Below the pieces are notes generated by a model that had not been told where the DNA came from, made no database searches, and saw only the letters and a program-made list of their open reading frames with translations. A DNA stretch of 19,420 bases, from the NCBI GenBank assembly GCA_003516865.1, contig DPBR01000092.1:58143-77562 (forward strand), in the 5' to 3' direction. Shown in pieces: positions 12,348 to 19,420 of the stretch. Position 1 is the first letter of the stretch. The number at the start of each line of letters is the position of its first letter. Both the position numbers and the translations under genes were made by a program. This stretch comes from Oscillospiraceae bacterium (GTDB lineage Bacteria; Bacillota; Clostridia; Oscillospirales; Ruminococcaceae).

Positions 12348-13670
12348 ATGAGCAAGGTTGTGAAATTCGGCGGAAGCTCCCTCGCGGACGCGGGACAGTT
12401 CCGCAAAGTCGCGGATATCATAAAAAGCGACAGCGAGCGCTGTTATGTCGTTCCGTCAGCGCCGGGAAAGCGCTTCTCCGACGATACAAAAGTAACCGAT
12501 TTGCTGTATCAGTGCTATGAAAAGGTGCTTACGGGCGAGGATTTCGCAAAGGCTTTTCAGCCCGCAAGAGAGCGCTTTGACGGGATTATAAGCGATTTGG
12601 GGCTTGATTTGTCGCTCGAGGTCGAATACGTCAAGATAGGAAAGGATTTCCGCGGCGGCGCAAACCGCGATTATGCGGCTTCGCGCGGCGAATATCTCAA
12701 CGGTATCATTCTCGCGAATTATCTTGGATATGAGTTCGTTGACGCGGCAAAGGGGATTTTCTTCGACCACGACGGAAAATTCGACGCAGACGTTACAAAC
12801 GCTTGCCTCGGCGCTATCCTCGAAAGAATACCGAGAGCAGTTGTTCCCGGATTTTACGGCGCGATGCCCGACGGCTCTATCAAGACGTTTTCGCGCGGCG
12901 GCTCGGATTTCACAGGCTCGGTTGTCGCTAAAGCGGTAAACGCTTCTCTTTATGAGAACTGGACGGACGTTTCGGGATTTCTTGTCGCCGACCCCAGAAT
13001 TGTAAAGAACCCCGAGGGTATCGGTATTATCACTTATTCCGAGCTTCGCGAGCTTTCTTATATGGGCGCGGGCGTTCTTCACGAGGACGCGATTTTCCCC
13101 GTAAGAAGCGCGAATATCCCCATTAATATCAAGAACACAAACGCTCCGGAGGACGCAGGAACGCTTATCGTTCCCTCCGCCGACGACAAGCCCTCGAAAT
13201 ACCTCATCACGGGTATCGCGGGAAAGAAGAATTTTTCGGTTATTTCGATTGAAAAGGACAGAATGAACTCAAGCAAGGGCTTTATGAGAAGGCTTTTGCA
13301 GGTTCTCGAAAATCACGCGATTTTCCCCGAACATATGCCTACGGGAATTGATACAATCAGCATTGTGGTTAATTCGCACGAGCTTGACGGGCAGCGCGAG
13401 AAGCTCACCGAGCGCCTCAAGGAAGTCGTTCGTCCCGACCATTTCGAGATTATCGACGGAATGGCGCTTATCGCGGTTGTTGGACGCGGAATGAAGTCTG
13501 CAAAGGGAACCGCAACAAGAGTTTTCGCGGCGCTTTCTCACGCGGATATCAATATCAGAATGATTGACCAGGGTTCTTCCGAGCTGAATATTATCGTCGG
13601 GATTAACGAGGCTGATTTTGAAAAGGCAATTCAAGTCATTTATGATATGTTTATTCTCAGCGAACAGTAA
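12348..13670 (+). CDS. Aspartate kinase (aspartokinase)
   Basis: Aspartokinase phosphorylates L-aspartate with ATP, the first step toward lysine (including diaminopimelate for peptidoglycan), threonine and methionine. The 440-residue product begins MSKVVKFGGSSLAD, the conserved kinase N-terminal motif, and has SRGGSD at 182-187. Two C-terminal ACT domains are visible, one from about 287 (ITGIAGKKNFSVISIEKD) and one from about 371 (MALIAVVGRGMKSAKGTATR) to the end; these bind feedback amino acids. The length fits a monofunctional enzyme of the AK III-like type, though which amino acid inhibits it cannot be read here. The ATG follows AAGTGAGG. It heads an operon with a NYN-domain protein and an AstE-like protein. 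Confidence 0.93.
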   Translation: MSKVVKFGGSSLADAGQFRKVADIIKSDSERCYVVPSAPGKRFSDDTKVTDLLYQCYEKVLTGEDFAKAFQPARERFDGIISDLGLDLSLEVEYVKIGKDFRGGANRDYAASRGEYLNGIILANYLGYEFVDAAKGIFFDHDGKFDADVTNACLGAILERIPRAVVPGFYGAMPDGSIKTFSRGGSDFTGSVVAKAVNASLYENWTDVSGFLVADPRIVKNPEGIGIITYSELRELSYMGAGVLHEDAIFPVRSANIPINIKNTNAPEDAGTLIVPSADDKPSKYLITGIAGKKNFSVISIEKDRMNSSKGFMRRLLQVLENHAIFPEHMPTGIDTISIVVNSHELDGQREKLTERLKEVVRPDHFEIIDGMALIAVVGRGMKSAKGTATRVFAALSHADINIRMIDQGSSELNIIVGINEADFEKAIQVIYDMFILSEQ

Positions 13671-13697
13671 TTTCAGCTTCAGAAACGGGAGAAAACT

Positions 13698-15401
13698 ATG
13701 AATGAAGAAAAAAAGCTTGCTCTTTTAATTGACAGCGACAACGTTTCCGCAAAATATGCGGCGTTTATTTTACAGGAAGCGTCAAAATACGGCGAGCTTG
13801 CGTACAAAAGGGTTTACGGTGATTGGGAAAAGGGCGGAAACGGCTGGCATTATCCCGCGCTCAATAATTCGATTATGCCGGTTCAGCAGATGAATTACAT
13901 CGCGGGCAAGAACTGCACCGATTTTTCGATGATAATTGACGCGATGGATATTCTTTACACGGGAAATGTTGACGGATTTGTCCTCGTGACAAGCGACAGC
14001 GACTTCACGCGGCTTGCAATAAGGCTTCGCGAGGCGGGGAAAATGGTCGTCGGGATAGGCGAAGTCAAGACGCCGCTTCCGTTTACCGCAAGCTGTCATC
14101 ATTTCAGCTATCTCAATCAGGTCTGCGAGCCTATGGTGAATTATGACGAAAAAGCGCTTCGCAGAGCCGTTCTCGACTATGTTTCCGAAAACGACGACGG
14201 AAGGCTTGATTTGGCGAAAATCTCGGCTTATCTCACCTCGAAGTACGGAAATATCGACTATGACGCGATTGGCTTCAAGCGATTTTCGGGATTTATCGAC
14301 AGCTTCTCGGAGCTTCGCCGCAGCAACACTTTTGTTACGTTGAAGAAAAAACGCGGAAATACCGAGAAAATCGCGGGTCCCGCCGAGTGCGAGCCGTCGG
14401 CGTCCGAGCTTGTTTCGGTTATCAAGGAATATCTTGAGCGCAAAAACGGCAGAGATGACTTGTCGCAGCTTGAAAAGTTCGTGACGGGCGTTTTCGGAAA
14501 GGTGAATTTCTCTCGATTCGGTTCAAAGCGTTTCGCAAGGTTTATCGACAGCCAGCCGCAGTTTGTCCGCAGAAACAGCGTTGTTGCTCTCGCGGATAAT
14601 CAGGAAAAGCCCGCCGAAGAAGCTTCAGCGGTTCCGGTTACTCTTGAAGCGTTTGCGGAGGACGTTTTGAAATATGCGGGCGAGAATATGCCGAACGGCG
14701 GAAATCTCGGTCAGCTCAACAACCTCCTCATCGAAAAGTATGGCAAGAATTATGTCGCGGAGCTTGGTTTTGACGATTTTGCAAAGGCTGTCTTGTCGGT
14801 AACAAAGGTTCGCGTTGCGAAAAATCACGTTTTCTCGAAGAAAGACGAGCCGAAAAAGCCCGCAAAATCCGCGAAAAAGCCCGTTGAGAGCGCGCCTGCC
14901 GAAATTCCCGCAGAGCCTGCCGCAGCGGTTCGCGAGGAGCCTGTTGAAGAAGTTCCCGCAAAGACGAAAAAGCAGAAGCCCGAAAAGCTCGAACTTAACA
15001 CGGTTAAGCGCGCAATCCAGATGCAGACGGCTCAGAGCGAAAACGGAGTTATGCTTCCCGTGCTCGGAAAGCTGCTGAAAAAGCAGTTTGGCGACAGATA
15101 CCTGAGAGAGCTTGAAATAGGCTCGGTTAAGAAGCTTGTTTCGATGGTTGCGGGCGTGACAATTACGGGAAATTCCGCGAAAATGAGCGAGGAGTTTGTC
15201 GAGCGCACGGAGCAGATTGAACAGCTTGTCCGCGATTTTGTCGGACAGAGCGGCAAAACAAGCGTTAAGGCGCTTTCAACTCATATCAAGAAGAATTTCG
15301 AGGATTTTGATTTCACGGATTACGGTTATGCGAGATTTTCCGATTTTATCAACGCGATTGACGGAGTTCGCGCAGACGGATATTACGTTGAAAAAGAATG
15401 A
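13698..15401 (+). CDS. NYN-domain nuclease with ~5 LOTUS/OST-HTH-like repeats
   Basis: The 567-residue product has an N-terminal NYN domain (about 5-140), a PIN-like RNase fold. Acidic residues at expected catalytic positions are D12 and D14 (LLIDSDN), D75/D81 (TDFSMIID) and D100/D102 (VTSDSDFTRLA). Downstream I count five repeats, about 151-216, 235-299, 315-381, 431-496 and 500-567, each of the form hydrophobic helix, then (L)xxLxxxLxxxYG, then IG/YGFxxFxxFI, ending in a short beta hairpin. This is the LOTUS (OST-HTH) pattern, RNA binding in studied proteins. A Pro/Lys/Ala/Glu-rich linker (382-430) splits repeats 3 and 4. The ATG follows a GGGAGA site, 27 bp after aspartokinase. RNA cleavage is inferred from the family; target RNA is unknown. 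Repeats 3 and 4 are the most diverged. Confidence 0.8.
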   Translation: MNEEKKLALLIDSDNVSAKYAAFILQEASKYGELAYKRVYGDWEKGGNGWHYPALNNSIMPVQQMNYIAGKNCTDFSMIIDAMDILYTGNVDGFVLVTSDSDFTRLAIRLREAGKMVVGIGEVKTPLPFTASCHHFSYLNQVCEPMVNYDEKALRRAVLDYVSENDDGRLDLAKISAYLTSKYGNIDYDAIGFKRFSGFIDSFSELRRSNTFVTLKKKRGNTEKIAGPAECEPSASELVSVIKEYLERKNGRDDLSQLEKFVTGVFGKVNFSRFGSKRFARFIDSQPQFVRRNSVVALADNQEKPAEEASAVPVTLEAFAEDVLKYAGENMPNGGNLGQLNNLLIEKYGKNYVAELGFDDFAKAVLSVTKVRVAKNHVFSKKDEPKKPAKSAKKPVESAPAEIPAEPAAAVREEPVEEVPAKTKKQKPEKLELNTVKRAIQMQTAQSENGVMLPVLGKLLKKQFGDRYLRELEIGSVKKLVSMVAGVTITGNSAKMSEEFVERTEQIEQLVRDFVGQSGKTSVKALSTHIKKNFEDFDFTDYGYARFSDFINAIDGVRADGYYVEKE

Positions 15402-15417
15402 ACGCAGGTGAACGGAA

Positions 15418-16344
15418 TTGAAAAAAGAGGTTATTTTCAGCCTTTCGGGGTTATACCGCGATGATTTCCGTATAACCGGCTATCGTTTCGGAAGCGGAAA
15501 GCCGAGCTGCTGCATTATCGGGGCGATACGCGGCGACGAGGTTCAGCAGCTTTATGTCTGCGGGCAGCTTGTAAAGGCGCTCAGGGAGATTGAAAAGAAC
15601 GGCGAAATTGCCGAGGGGAACGAAATTCTCGTAATACCCTCGCTGAACAGCTACAGTATGAATATAAACCGCCGTTTCTGGTGCCTTGATAATACCGATA
15701 TCAACAGGCAGTTTCCCGGAGATGCGGACGGCGAAACAACCGAGCGCATTGCCGCGGCTGTTTTCGCGGAGGCAGGCAAATATGCCGCCTGCGTGCAGTT
15801 TCCGTCGTTTTATATTCCCGGAGTGTTCGCGCCGCACGTTCGTATGATGAAAACGGGAAGCGCAAACGACGAGCTTGCCGAGCTTTTCGGACTTCCGTTT
15901 GTCGTTCACAGACAGCCCACGCTTATGGAAAAAACCACGCTTAATTTCAGCCTGAAAAATCACGGCACGGCGGCTTTTTCCGTTTACACAAAAACGCGCG
16001 GTTCTATTGACGATATTTCCGCGGAAATCGGCGTTGAAGCGGTTTTGCGGTTCTTGAACAAAACCGGAGCGATTACAAGCGAGGTTCGCGAGGGAGCGAA
16101 GCCGCGCGTTCTCGATGAAAACGAGCTTATAAGCGTGAAAAGCGACGACGCGGGCGTTTACCGCGAACTTGCGGACGTTGGAAGCGAGGTTCGCGAGGGC
16201 GATATTCTCGCGCGTATTCTTCACCCGTACGAGGGCGATGTGATAAGCGAGCTGCGTTCGCCCGCTGACGGAACGGTGTTCTTCGCGCGGCATAAATCAA
16301 TAATCTGCCAACATTCCCTTGCGTTTAAAATCGTAAAAAAATAA
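15418..16344 (+). CDS. Succinylglutamate desuccinylase/aspartoacylase-like (M14-type)
   Basis: This 308-residue product starts at a TTG (15418), the first start after an in-frame stop and 7 bases after AGGTG (15406-15410). It belongs to the AstE/aspartoacylase branch of zinc carboxypeptidases: GAIRGDEVQQLYV (35-47) aligns with the zinc motif G-x-x-H-G-x-E, and NTDINRQFPGD (92-102) matches the family substrate-binding NxNRxFPG segment. The C-terminal beta domain (about 240-308, VREGDILARI, SPADGTVFF) is also typical. Two zinc ligands seem replaced: Arg38 where His is expected, and CVQFPSF (125-131) where the third His (DLH) is expected. Glu41 and a SAEIG Glu remain. The activity is therefore uncertain. 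It follows the NYN gene by 16 bp. Confidence 0.75.
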   Translation: MKKEVIFSLSGLYRDDFRITGYRFGSGKPSCCIIGAIRGDEVQQLYVCGQLVKALREIEKNGEIAEGNEILVIPSLNSYSMNINRRFWCLDNTDINRQFPGDADGETTERIAAAVFAEAGKYAACVQFPSFYIPGVFAPHVRMMKTGSANDELAELFGLPFVVHRQPTLMEKTTLNFSLKNHGTAAFSVYTKTRGSIDDISAEIGVEAVLRFLNKTGAITSEVREGAKPRVLDENELISVKSDDAGVYRELADVGSEVREGDILARILHPYEGDVISELRSPADGTVFFARHKSIICQHSLAFKIVKK

Positions 16345-16345
16345 T

Positions 16346-16524
16346 CTAAGGCAACATCGCACAATTACCGGCTCCGCCTTTTTCATTCACTCACTTGATA
16401 TTTTTCCGCCGGAACGTCCAAAACTCCCTCAAAATACATCAAGTATTCCATCGGTCGTTTTGTCCATTCCGGCGAAAAAATCTCTGCGTGATTGAACGAA
16501 AATAATTATGCGGTGTAGCCCTAA
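16346..16524. mobile_element. MITE-like foldback element, ~179 bp
   Basis: Two 22-base ends, 16346-16367 (CTAAGGCAACATCGCACAATTA) and the complement of 16503-16524 (TTAGGGCTACACCGCATAATTA), match at 17 of 22 positions as terminal inverted repeats. The interior is also an imperfect inverted repeat: TTTTTCCGCCGGAA on the left and TTCCGGCGAAAAAA on the right, CAAAAC with GTTTTG, and a central AATAC/GTATT hairpin. It carries no ORF worth calling, so it fits a non-autonomous miniature element or a structured interspersed repeat. It lies two bases after the AstE-like stop and before the terminator. A clear target-site duplication is not visible. Confidence 0.6.
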
Positions 16525-16558
16525 TCGGCGGGAAATTCACTTTCCCGCCGATTTTTTT
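16523..16558 (+). terminator. Strong hairpin terminator between convergent operons
   Basis: AATCGGCGGGAAA (16523-16535) pairs perfectly with TTTCCCGCCGATT (16541-16553) over five bases, followed by Ts to 16558. The T-tract serves the plus strand and overlaps the stop codon (16557-16559) of the minus-strand permease. On the minus strand the hairpin starts right after that stop but has almost no T-tract, so its effect in that direction is weaker or unproven. Confidence 0.9.
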
Positions 16559-17723
16559 ACTTATTTTTCTTGAGCTTTGTCACGGCGATGCTTCCCGCAA
16601 AAAGCGCCAGCGCGAACAGAAGTTCAATTCCGAAGCAGGTCCAGACCTCTCCGTAATCCATAATCTCGCCGCCGACTTCTCCGATAACGTTTGTCGCTTT
16701 GACGTACCAGTAAGTCGGGAGGATTTTTCCGACCGTGAGAACCGCGTCCGAAAGCAGACTTTGCGATACGAACACGCCGCCCAAAAACGCCATTCCGAGC
16801 GCAAGAACGATTCCGATTATGTCGATAACGTCCGCGTTGCTGCGGCAAAGCTCGCTTGCAAATATTGCGATTGCAGCGGATACGAGAGTGAAGATAAAGC
16901 TGTTTAGGAAGATGAGAAGCTCTTTTCCGCCTATTGATGGGAAGCCGCTGAGCGCAGCCGCGATTATGCTCATAAGCGCCCACAGAGCAACGCAGAACAC
17001 GATTGACGCGCCGATAAGCGAGAGATTTTTCTTCACTGCGGAAACGGGGGCGCAGCTTATTCTTGCGGCAATGTCCTTTGAGTTAAATGCGAGAATTATT
17101 CTCGAAAGAACGCAAATCATAATTACGGGAATTACATACGCAATATAGAGGTTGAACGTGTAGAACTTCTCGTCAAGGGTCGTTTTTTCGGTTTCGCCGA
17201 ACGTCGGAATATTAACCTCGGTTTCGTTTTTCAGGTTATCGGCAGTTGCGGCGCACGCGTCCTCGGCGGAAAGACCGCTTCTGAAGTAAAGCGAAGCCGT
17301 TGAAACGTACTGTCGGAGCTGTAAGTTGAGGTATTCGGCATAATAGCTTTTTGGGTCAACCGTATAGGTGAGAATATCCTCGGTTTTTCCCGAAGAAAGC
17401 CCAGCCTCATAGCCCTTGTTTATCGTGAGAACATATTGAATTGACTGATAATAAAGCTTATCCTGAATAATTTCGTCGCCGCGGGTATCAAGCTTCTCTA
17501 TTGTGTGACGAGTTCCGATAAATTCCGAGAGCGCGCGGCTTGAAACTGTATTGTCGTCGTCAAAAATCACAACCGTAAGCTTTTTGTCTTGATATGCGCC
17601 TGCGTCCGGATTTTCCGTGAGTGCGCTTATAAGCACGCAAAGCACTATAAATACGCCCGTGTAGATAAGGAGCCAGTTCGCCGATTTCTTTGTAACCTTG
17701 AAAAACGCTTTGAATATCTGCAT
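16557..17723 (-). CDS. ABC-2 type exporter permease (second)
   Basis: The 388-residue product has the ABC-2 permease layout: an N-terminal cytoplasmic tail, one helix (about 17-36, LIYTGVFIVLCVLISAL), a ~150-residue extracytoplasmic domain, then about five hydrophobic segments from ~190 onward, ending with a basic LKKNK tail. It starts at an ATG at 17723, preceded by AAAGGAGCA, 15 bp after the upstream permease on the minus strand. Together with that permease and the ATPase further upstream it should form a heterodimeric membrane pore plus nucleotide-binding subunits. Substrate is unknown; resemblance to LnrLMN-type exporters suggests a toxic lipid or antimicrobial. Its 3' end converges on the AstE-like operon. 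Confidence 0.82.
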   Translation of the reverse strand: MQIFKAFFKVTKKSANWLLIYTGVFIVLCVLISALTENPDAGAYQDKKLTVVIFDDDNTVSSRALSEFIGTRHTIEKLDTRGDEIIQDKLYYQSIQYVLTINKGYEAGLSSGKTEDILTYTVDPKSYYAEYLNLQLRQYVSTASLYFRSGLSAEDACAATADNLKNETEVNIPTFGETEKTTLDEKFYTFNLYIAYVIPVIMICVLSRIILAFNSKDIAARISCAPVSAVKKNLSLIGASIVFCVALWALMSIIAAALSGFPSIGGKELLIFLNSFIFTLVSAAIAIFASELCRSNADVIDIIGIVLALGMAFLGGVFVSQSLLSDAVLTVGKILPTYWYVKATNVIGEVGGEIMDYGEVWTCFGIELLFALALFAGSIAVTKLKKNK

Positions 17724-17738
17724 TTGTCTGCTCCTTTC

Positions 17739-18878
17739 TCAAAGACTTTTGTATTTTCTGCGCCTTGAAAAGACAAAGCCGAAAATCGTGAAAAGCGCCG
17801 TCCAGACGGCGAGAGCGCCGAGATTATACGCCATTCTCCCGTTAAAGCCATAGCTGCTCATAACATAGAAGCTGTCGCAGATAAGCCGAACGGGGTTTAT
17901 TCTGTTGATAATCGGACAGCCTTCTTCAATAAGCATAGGCATATCGCCGACCATAAGTCCGCTTAAAAACGAGAATATCATCGAAACGCCGAGAAGAAGT
18001 CCGCGCTTGATATTTTCGTTTGTTCTGCCGATTGAACCGACGAAAAATCCCATCGTAAGTCCTGTCGCAACGCCAAAGAAGATTATCAGCGCGGTCCAGC
18101 CGAAGCTTATTCCGAAATCAATCTGCAAAACATATCTCAGAAACGCCGCAGAGAGCATAATTCCGATAAAGAAGATAAGCTGTCCCGCCGCAAGCGAGCC
18201 TAAAATCATCGAGAACTTTCCGCCCGGAGCTGCGTTTATTCTCATTCCCTGCGGGGAAAGGTTCGCCTGATTGCGGATAACCGTGTACATTCCCGCCATC
18301 GAAACGTACATACAAGCCATTCCGAGTACGTTGTAGAAATATGTGACATAAGGATCCATATTTCCGGTTGATAGGCTTTTCGGTTCAAGGCAGCCGCCTG
18401 TTTCCTCACTCATCGCCTCGATTATTTCGGGCACTTTCGCGGGATTTTTCATCGCGGTTTCGGCGATAATCGCCGCGGTTGACTTATATCTGTCGAGAAA
18501 CGACTTGATTATGCTTTCCGTAATTCCACCCTCGCTTCTTACGCTGAGAGTCGGATTTAAGATATCGTCATAGATTATTCCGTCAATATCGCCGTTTTCA
18601 AGCATTTTTAGAGCGGTTTCCTTATCGGTGTAAGTTACCTTGAAGAGGGGATTATCGCTTTTTTCAATCTCGTCAAGCGCCGTTTTAAGCGCGCTTGCTT
18701 CATTATCGGAAACAACCGCCGTCGGAATTTCCTTGAATTTCGTGTTTGCGTCGTAGATACCGCCGAACGCGAATTTGAACAAGGTTCCCAGAAGCACGGG
18801 GAAGAGGATTATCCAGAATAGAACAATTCTGCTTCTGATTAAATCCTTGAAAGAATATTTGAAGCTATGTAAAAACAT
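17739..18878 (-). CDS. ABC-2 type exporter permease (first)
   Basis: The 379-residue product has an N-terminal basic segment and a helix at about 18-38 (VLFWIILFPVLLGTLFKFAF), then a large extracytoplasmic domain to about 170, then about five helices; the sequence RRRKYKSL forms the basic C-terminus. This is the usual ABC-2 (membrane_3-type) permease topology. The ATG at 18878 follows an AAAGGA site, and the gene starts 17 bp after the ATPase stop. It resembles its downstream neighbour in layout but not closely in sequence, so the pair likely works as a heterodimer. It is the permease nearest to the ATPase, matching the LnrM position in LnrLMN-like cassettes; the resemblance is from architecture, not a database search. 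Confidence 0.82.
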   Translation of the reverse strand: MFLHSFKYSFKDLIRSRIVLFWIILFPVLLGTLFKFAFGGIYDANTKFKEIPTAVVSDNEASALKTALDEIEKSDNPLFKVTYTDKETALKMLENGDIDGIIYDDILNPTLSVRSEGGITESIIKSFLDRYKSTAAIIAETAMKNPAKVPEIIEAMSEETGGCLEPKSLSTGNMDPYVTYFYNVLGMACMYVSMAGMYTVIRNQANLSPQGMRINAAPGGKFSMILGSLAAGQLIFFIGIMLSAAFLRYVLQIDFGISFGWTALIIFFGVATGLTMGFFVGSIGRTNENIKRGLLLGVSMIFSFLSGLMVGDMPMLIEEGCPIINRINPVRLICDSFYVMSSYGFNGRMAYNLGALAVWTALFTIFGFVFSRRRKYKSL

Positions 18879-18895
18879 AAAACCGTTCCTTTCGT

Positions 18896-19420
18896 TCAGG
18901 CGTTATCTCTGAGGTTTTTGCCCGTTATTTCAAGGAATACGTCGTTAAGCGTGGGCAATTCGGAGTAAACCCTTCCGAAAACGACTTCCTGCGACTGAAG
19001 ATAGTCGAGAACGCGGATAAGATTGTGCTTGCCGCCGCTGCATCTCACGCAGATTTTTCTTCCGTCATAATTCACTTCGTAAACGTGCGGGAGCTTTCCG
19101 AGAGCGGCAAGATTTTCCTCGCTTGCGTCTGCGGCTTCGATTTCGATGGTTTCGGTGTTCTTAATCATCTTTTTAAGCTCTTCGTTCGTGCCGACGGCAA
19201 GGCTCTTTCCCTTATCCATAATGAGGATTTTCGTGCAAATCTGCTCGACTTCTTCCATATAGTGCGAAGTGTAGATTATGGTTGCGCCGCTGCGGTTAAG
19301 CTGCCGGATACCTTCGAGGATTTTGTTTCGGCTCTGTGGGTCAACGGCGACGGTCGGCTCGTCGAGGATTATAACGCGCGGGTTGCCGACGAGCGCCTCC
19401 GCGATGCCGACTCTCTGCTT
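18896..19420 (-). CDS. ABC transporter ATP-binding protein (partial, 5' end missing)
   Basis: The reading frame runs unbroken from the stop at 18896-18898 to the window end, giving 174 residues that are the C-terminal part of an ABC ATPase; an internal ATG at 19256-19258 is not its start. Visible motifs are KQRVGIAEAL (end of the ABC signature region), Walker B RVIILDEPT, the D-loop VAVDPQSR, and the H-switch region TSHYMEEVEQ. The VAVD D-loop replaces the common GLD form. After the switch, the C-terminal extension (about 80-174) with ILIMDKGKSLAVGT and the NDVFLEITGK ending is typical of drug- or antimicrobial-export ATPases. The N-terminal Walker A part lies beyond the window. It energises the two permeases downstream. 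Confidence 0.93.
   Translation of the reverse strand, partial: KQRVGIAEALVGNPRVIILDEPTVAVDPQSRNKILEGIRQLNRSGATIIYTSHYMEEVEQICTKILIMDKGKSLAVGTNEELKKMIKNTETIEIEAADASEENLAALGKLPHVYEVNYDGRKICVRCSGGKHNLIRVLDYLQSQEVVFGRVYSELPTLNDVFLEITGKNLRDNA

Noticed and set aside
12456..13082. Antisense frame of 208 aa within aspartokinase
   Set aside because: Shadow of a conserved kinase with no start signals or motifs.
15451..16293. Antisense frame of 280 aa across the AstE-like gene
   Set aside because: The plus-strand protein has clear family motifs and a ribosome binding site; the antisense product is Arg/Ala-rich, without motifs.
1..19420. CRISPR arrays, tRNA or rRNA genes, and transposase genes
   Set aside because: No regularly spaced repeats, cloverleaf-type sequence, rRNA core sequence or transposase-like protein could be recognised in either strand by reading.

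Overview
The window looks like a chromosomal segment of a motile, probably Gram-positive member of the Clostridia, possibly Ruminococcaceae/Oscillospirales-like. The support is: the alpha-operon order rpmJ-rpsM-rpsK-rpsD-rpoA-rplQ with S4 inside the cluster, strong AGGAGG-type ribosome binding sites, consensus sigma-A promoters, a sigma-D (FliA-type) flagellin promoter, and protein families common in that group. The genus is not determined. There are no rRNA or tRNA genes, CRISPR arrays or transposase genes. No gene-free stretch exceeds 300 bases.

Region 1 (1-3260) is the end of the ribosomal protein super-operon: the 3' end of rpmJ, then rpsM, rpsK, rpsD, rpoA and rplQ, closed by a clear intrinsic terminator. 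Two spacers are unusually long and hairpin-rich: rpsK-rpsD (109 bp) and rpsD-rpoA (287 bp). They may hold regulatory RNA structure.

Region 2 (3377-9147) is a tightly packed operon behind an extended -10 promoter. It encodes a RING-like zinc-finger membrane protein, a multi-pass membrane protein resembling GT-C glycosyltransferases, a KtrB/TrkH potassium channel subunit, a TrmN6-like tRNA methyltransferase and RsmI. A second perfect consensus promoter, abutting an 18-bp perfect palindrome, then drives a 58-residue single-pass membrane protein and a YgjP-type zinc metalloprotease (9208-10083).

Region 3 (10104-12256) is a stand-alone flagellin gene with a textbook sigma-D promoter, a structured leader and its own terminator.

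Region 4 (12285-16553) is an operon of aspartokinase, a NYN-domain protein with about five C-terminal LOTUS/OST-HTH-like winged-helix repeats, and an AstE/aspartoacylase-like protein that appears to lack two canonical zinc ligands. The NYN-LOTUS protein is the most interesting gene here: a predicted RNA-directed nuclease with an unusually long RNA-binding tail. The operon ends with a ~179-bp foldback (MITE-like) element and a strong hairpin terminator.

Region 5 (16557-19420, minus strand, convergent) is an ABC exporter cassette: an ATPase cut by the window end followed by two ABC-2 permeases, in the arrangement seen in LnrLMN-like drug or antimicrobial exporters.
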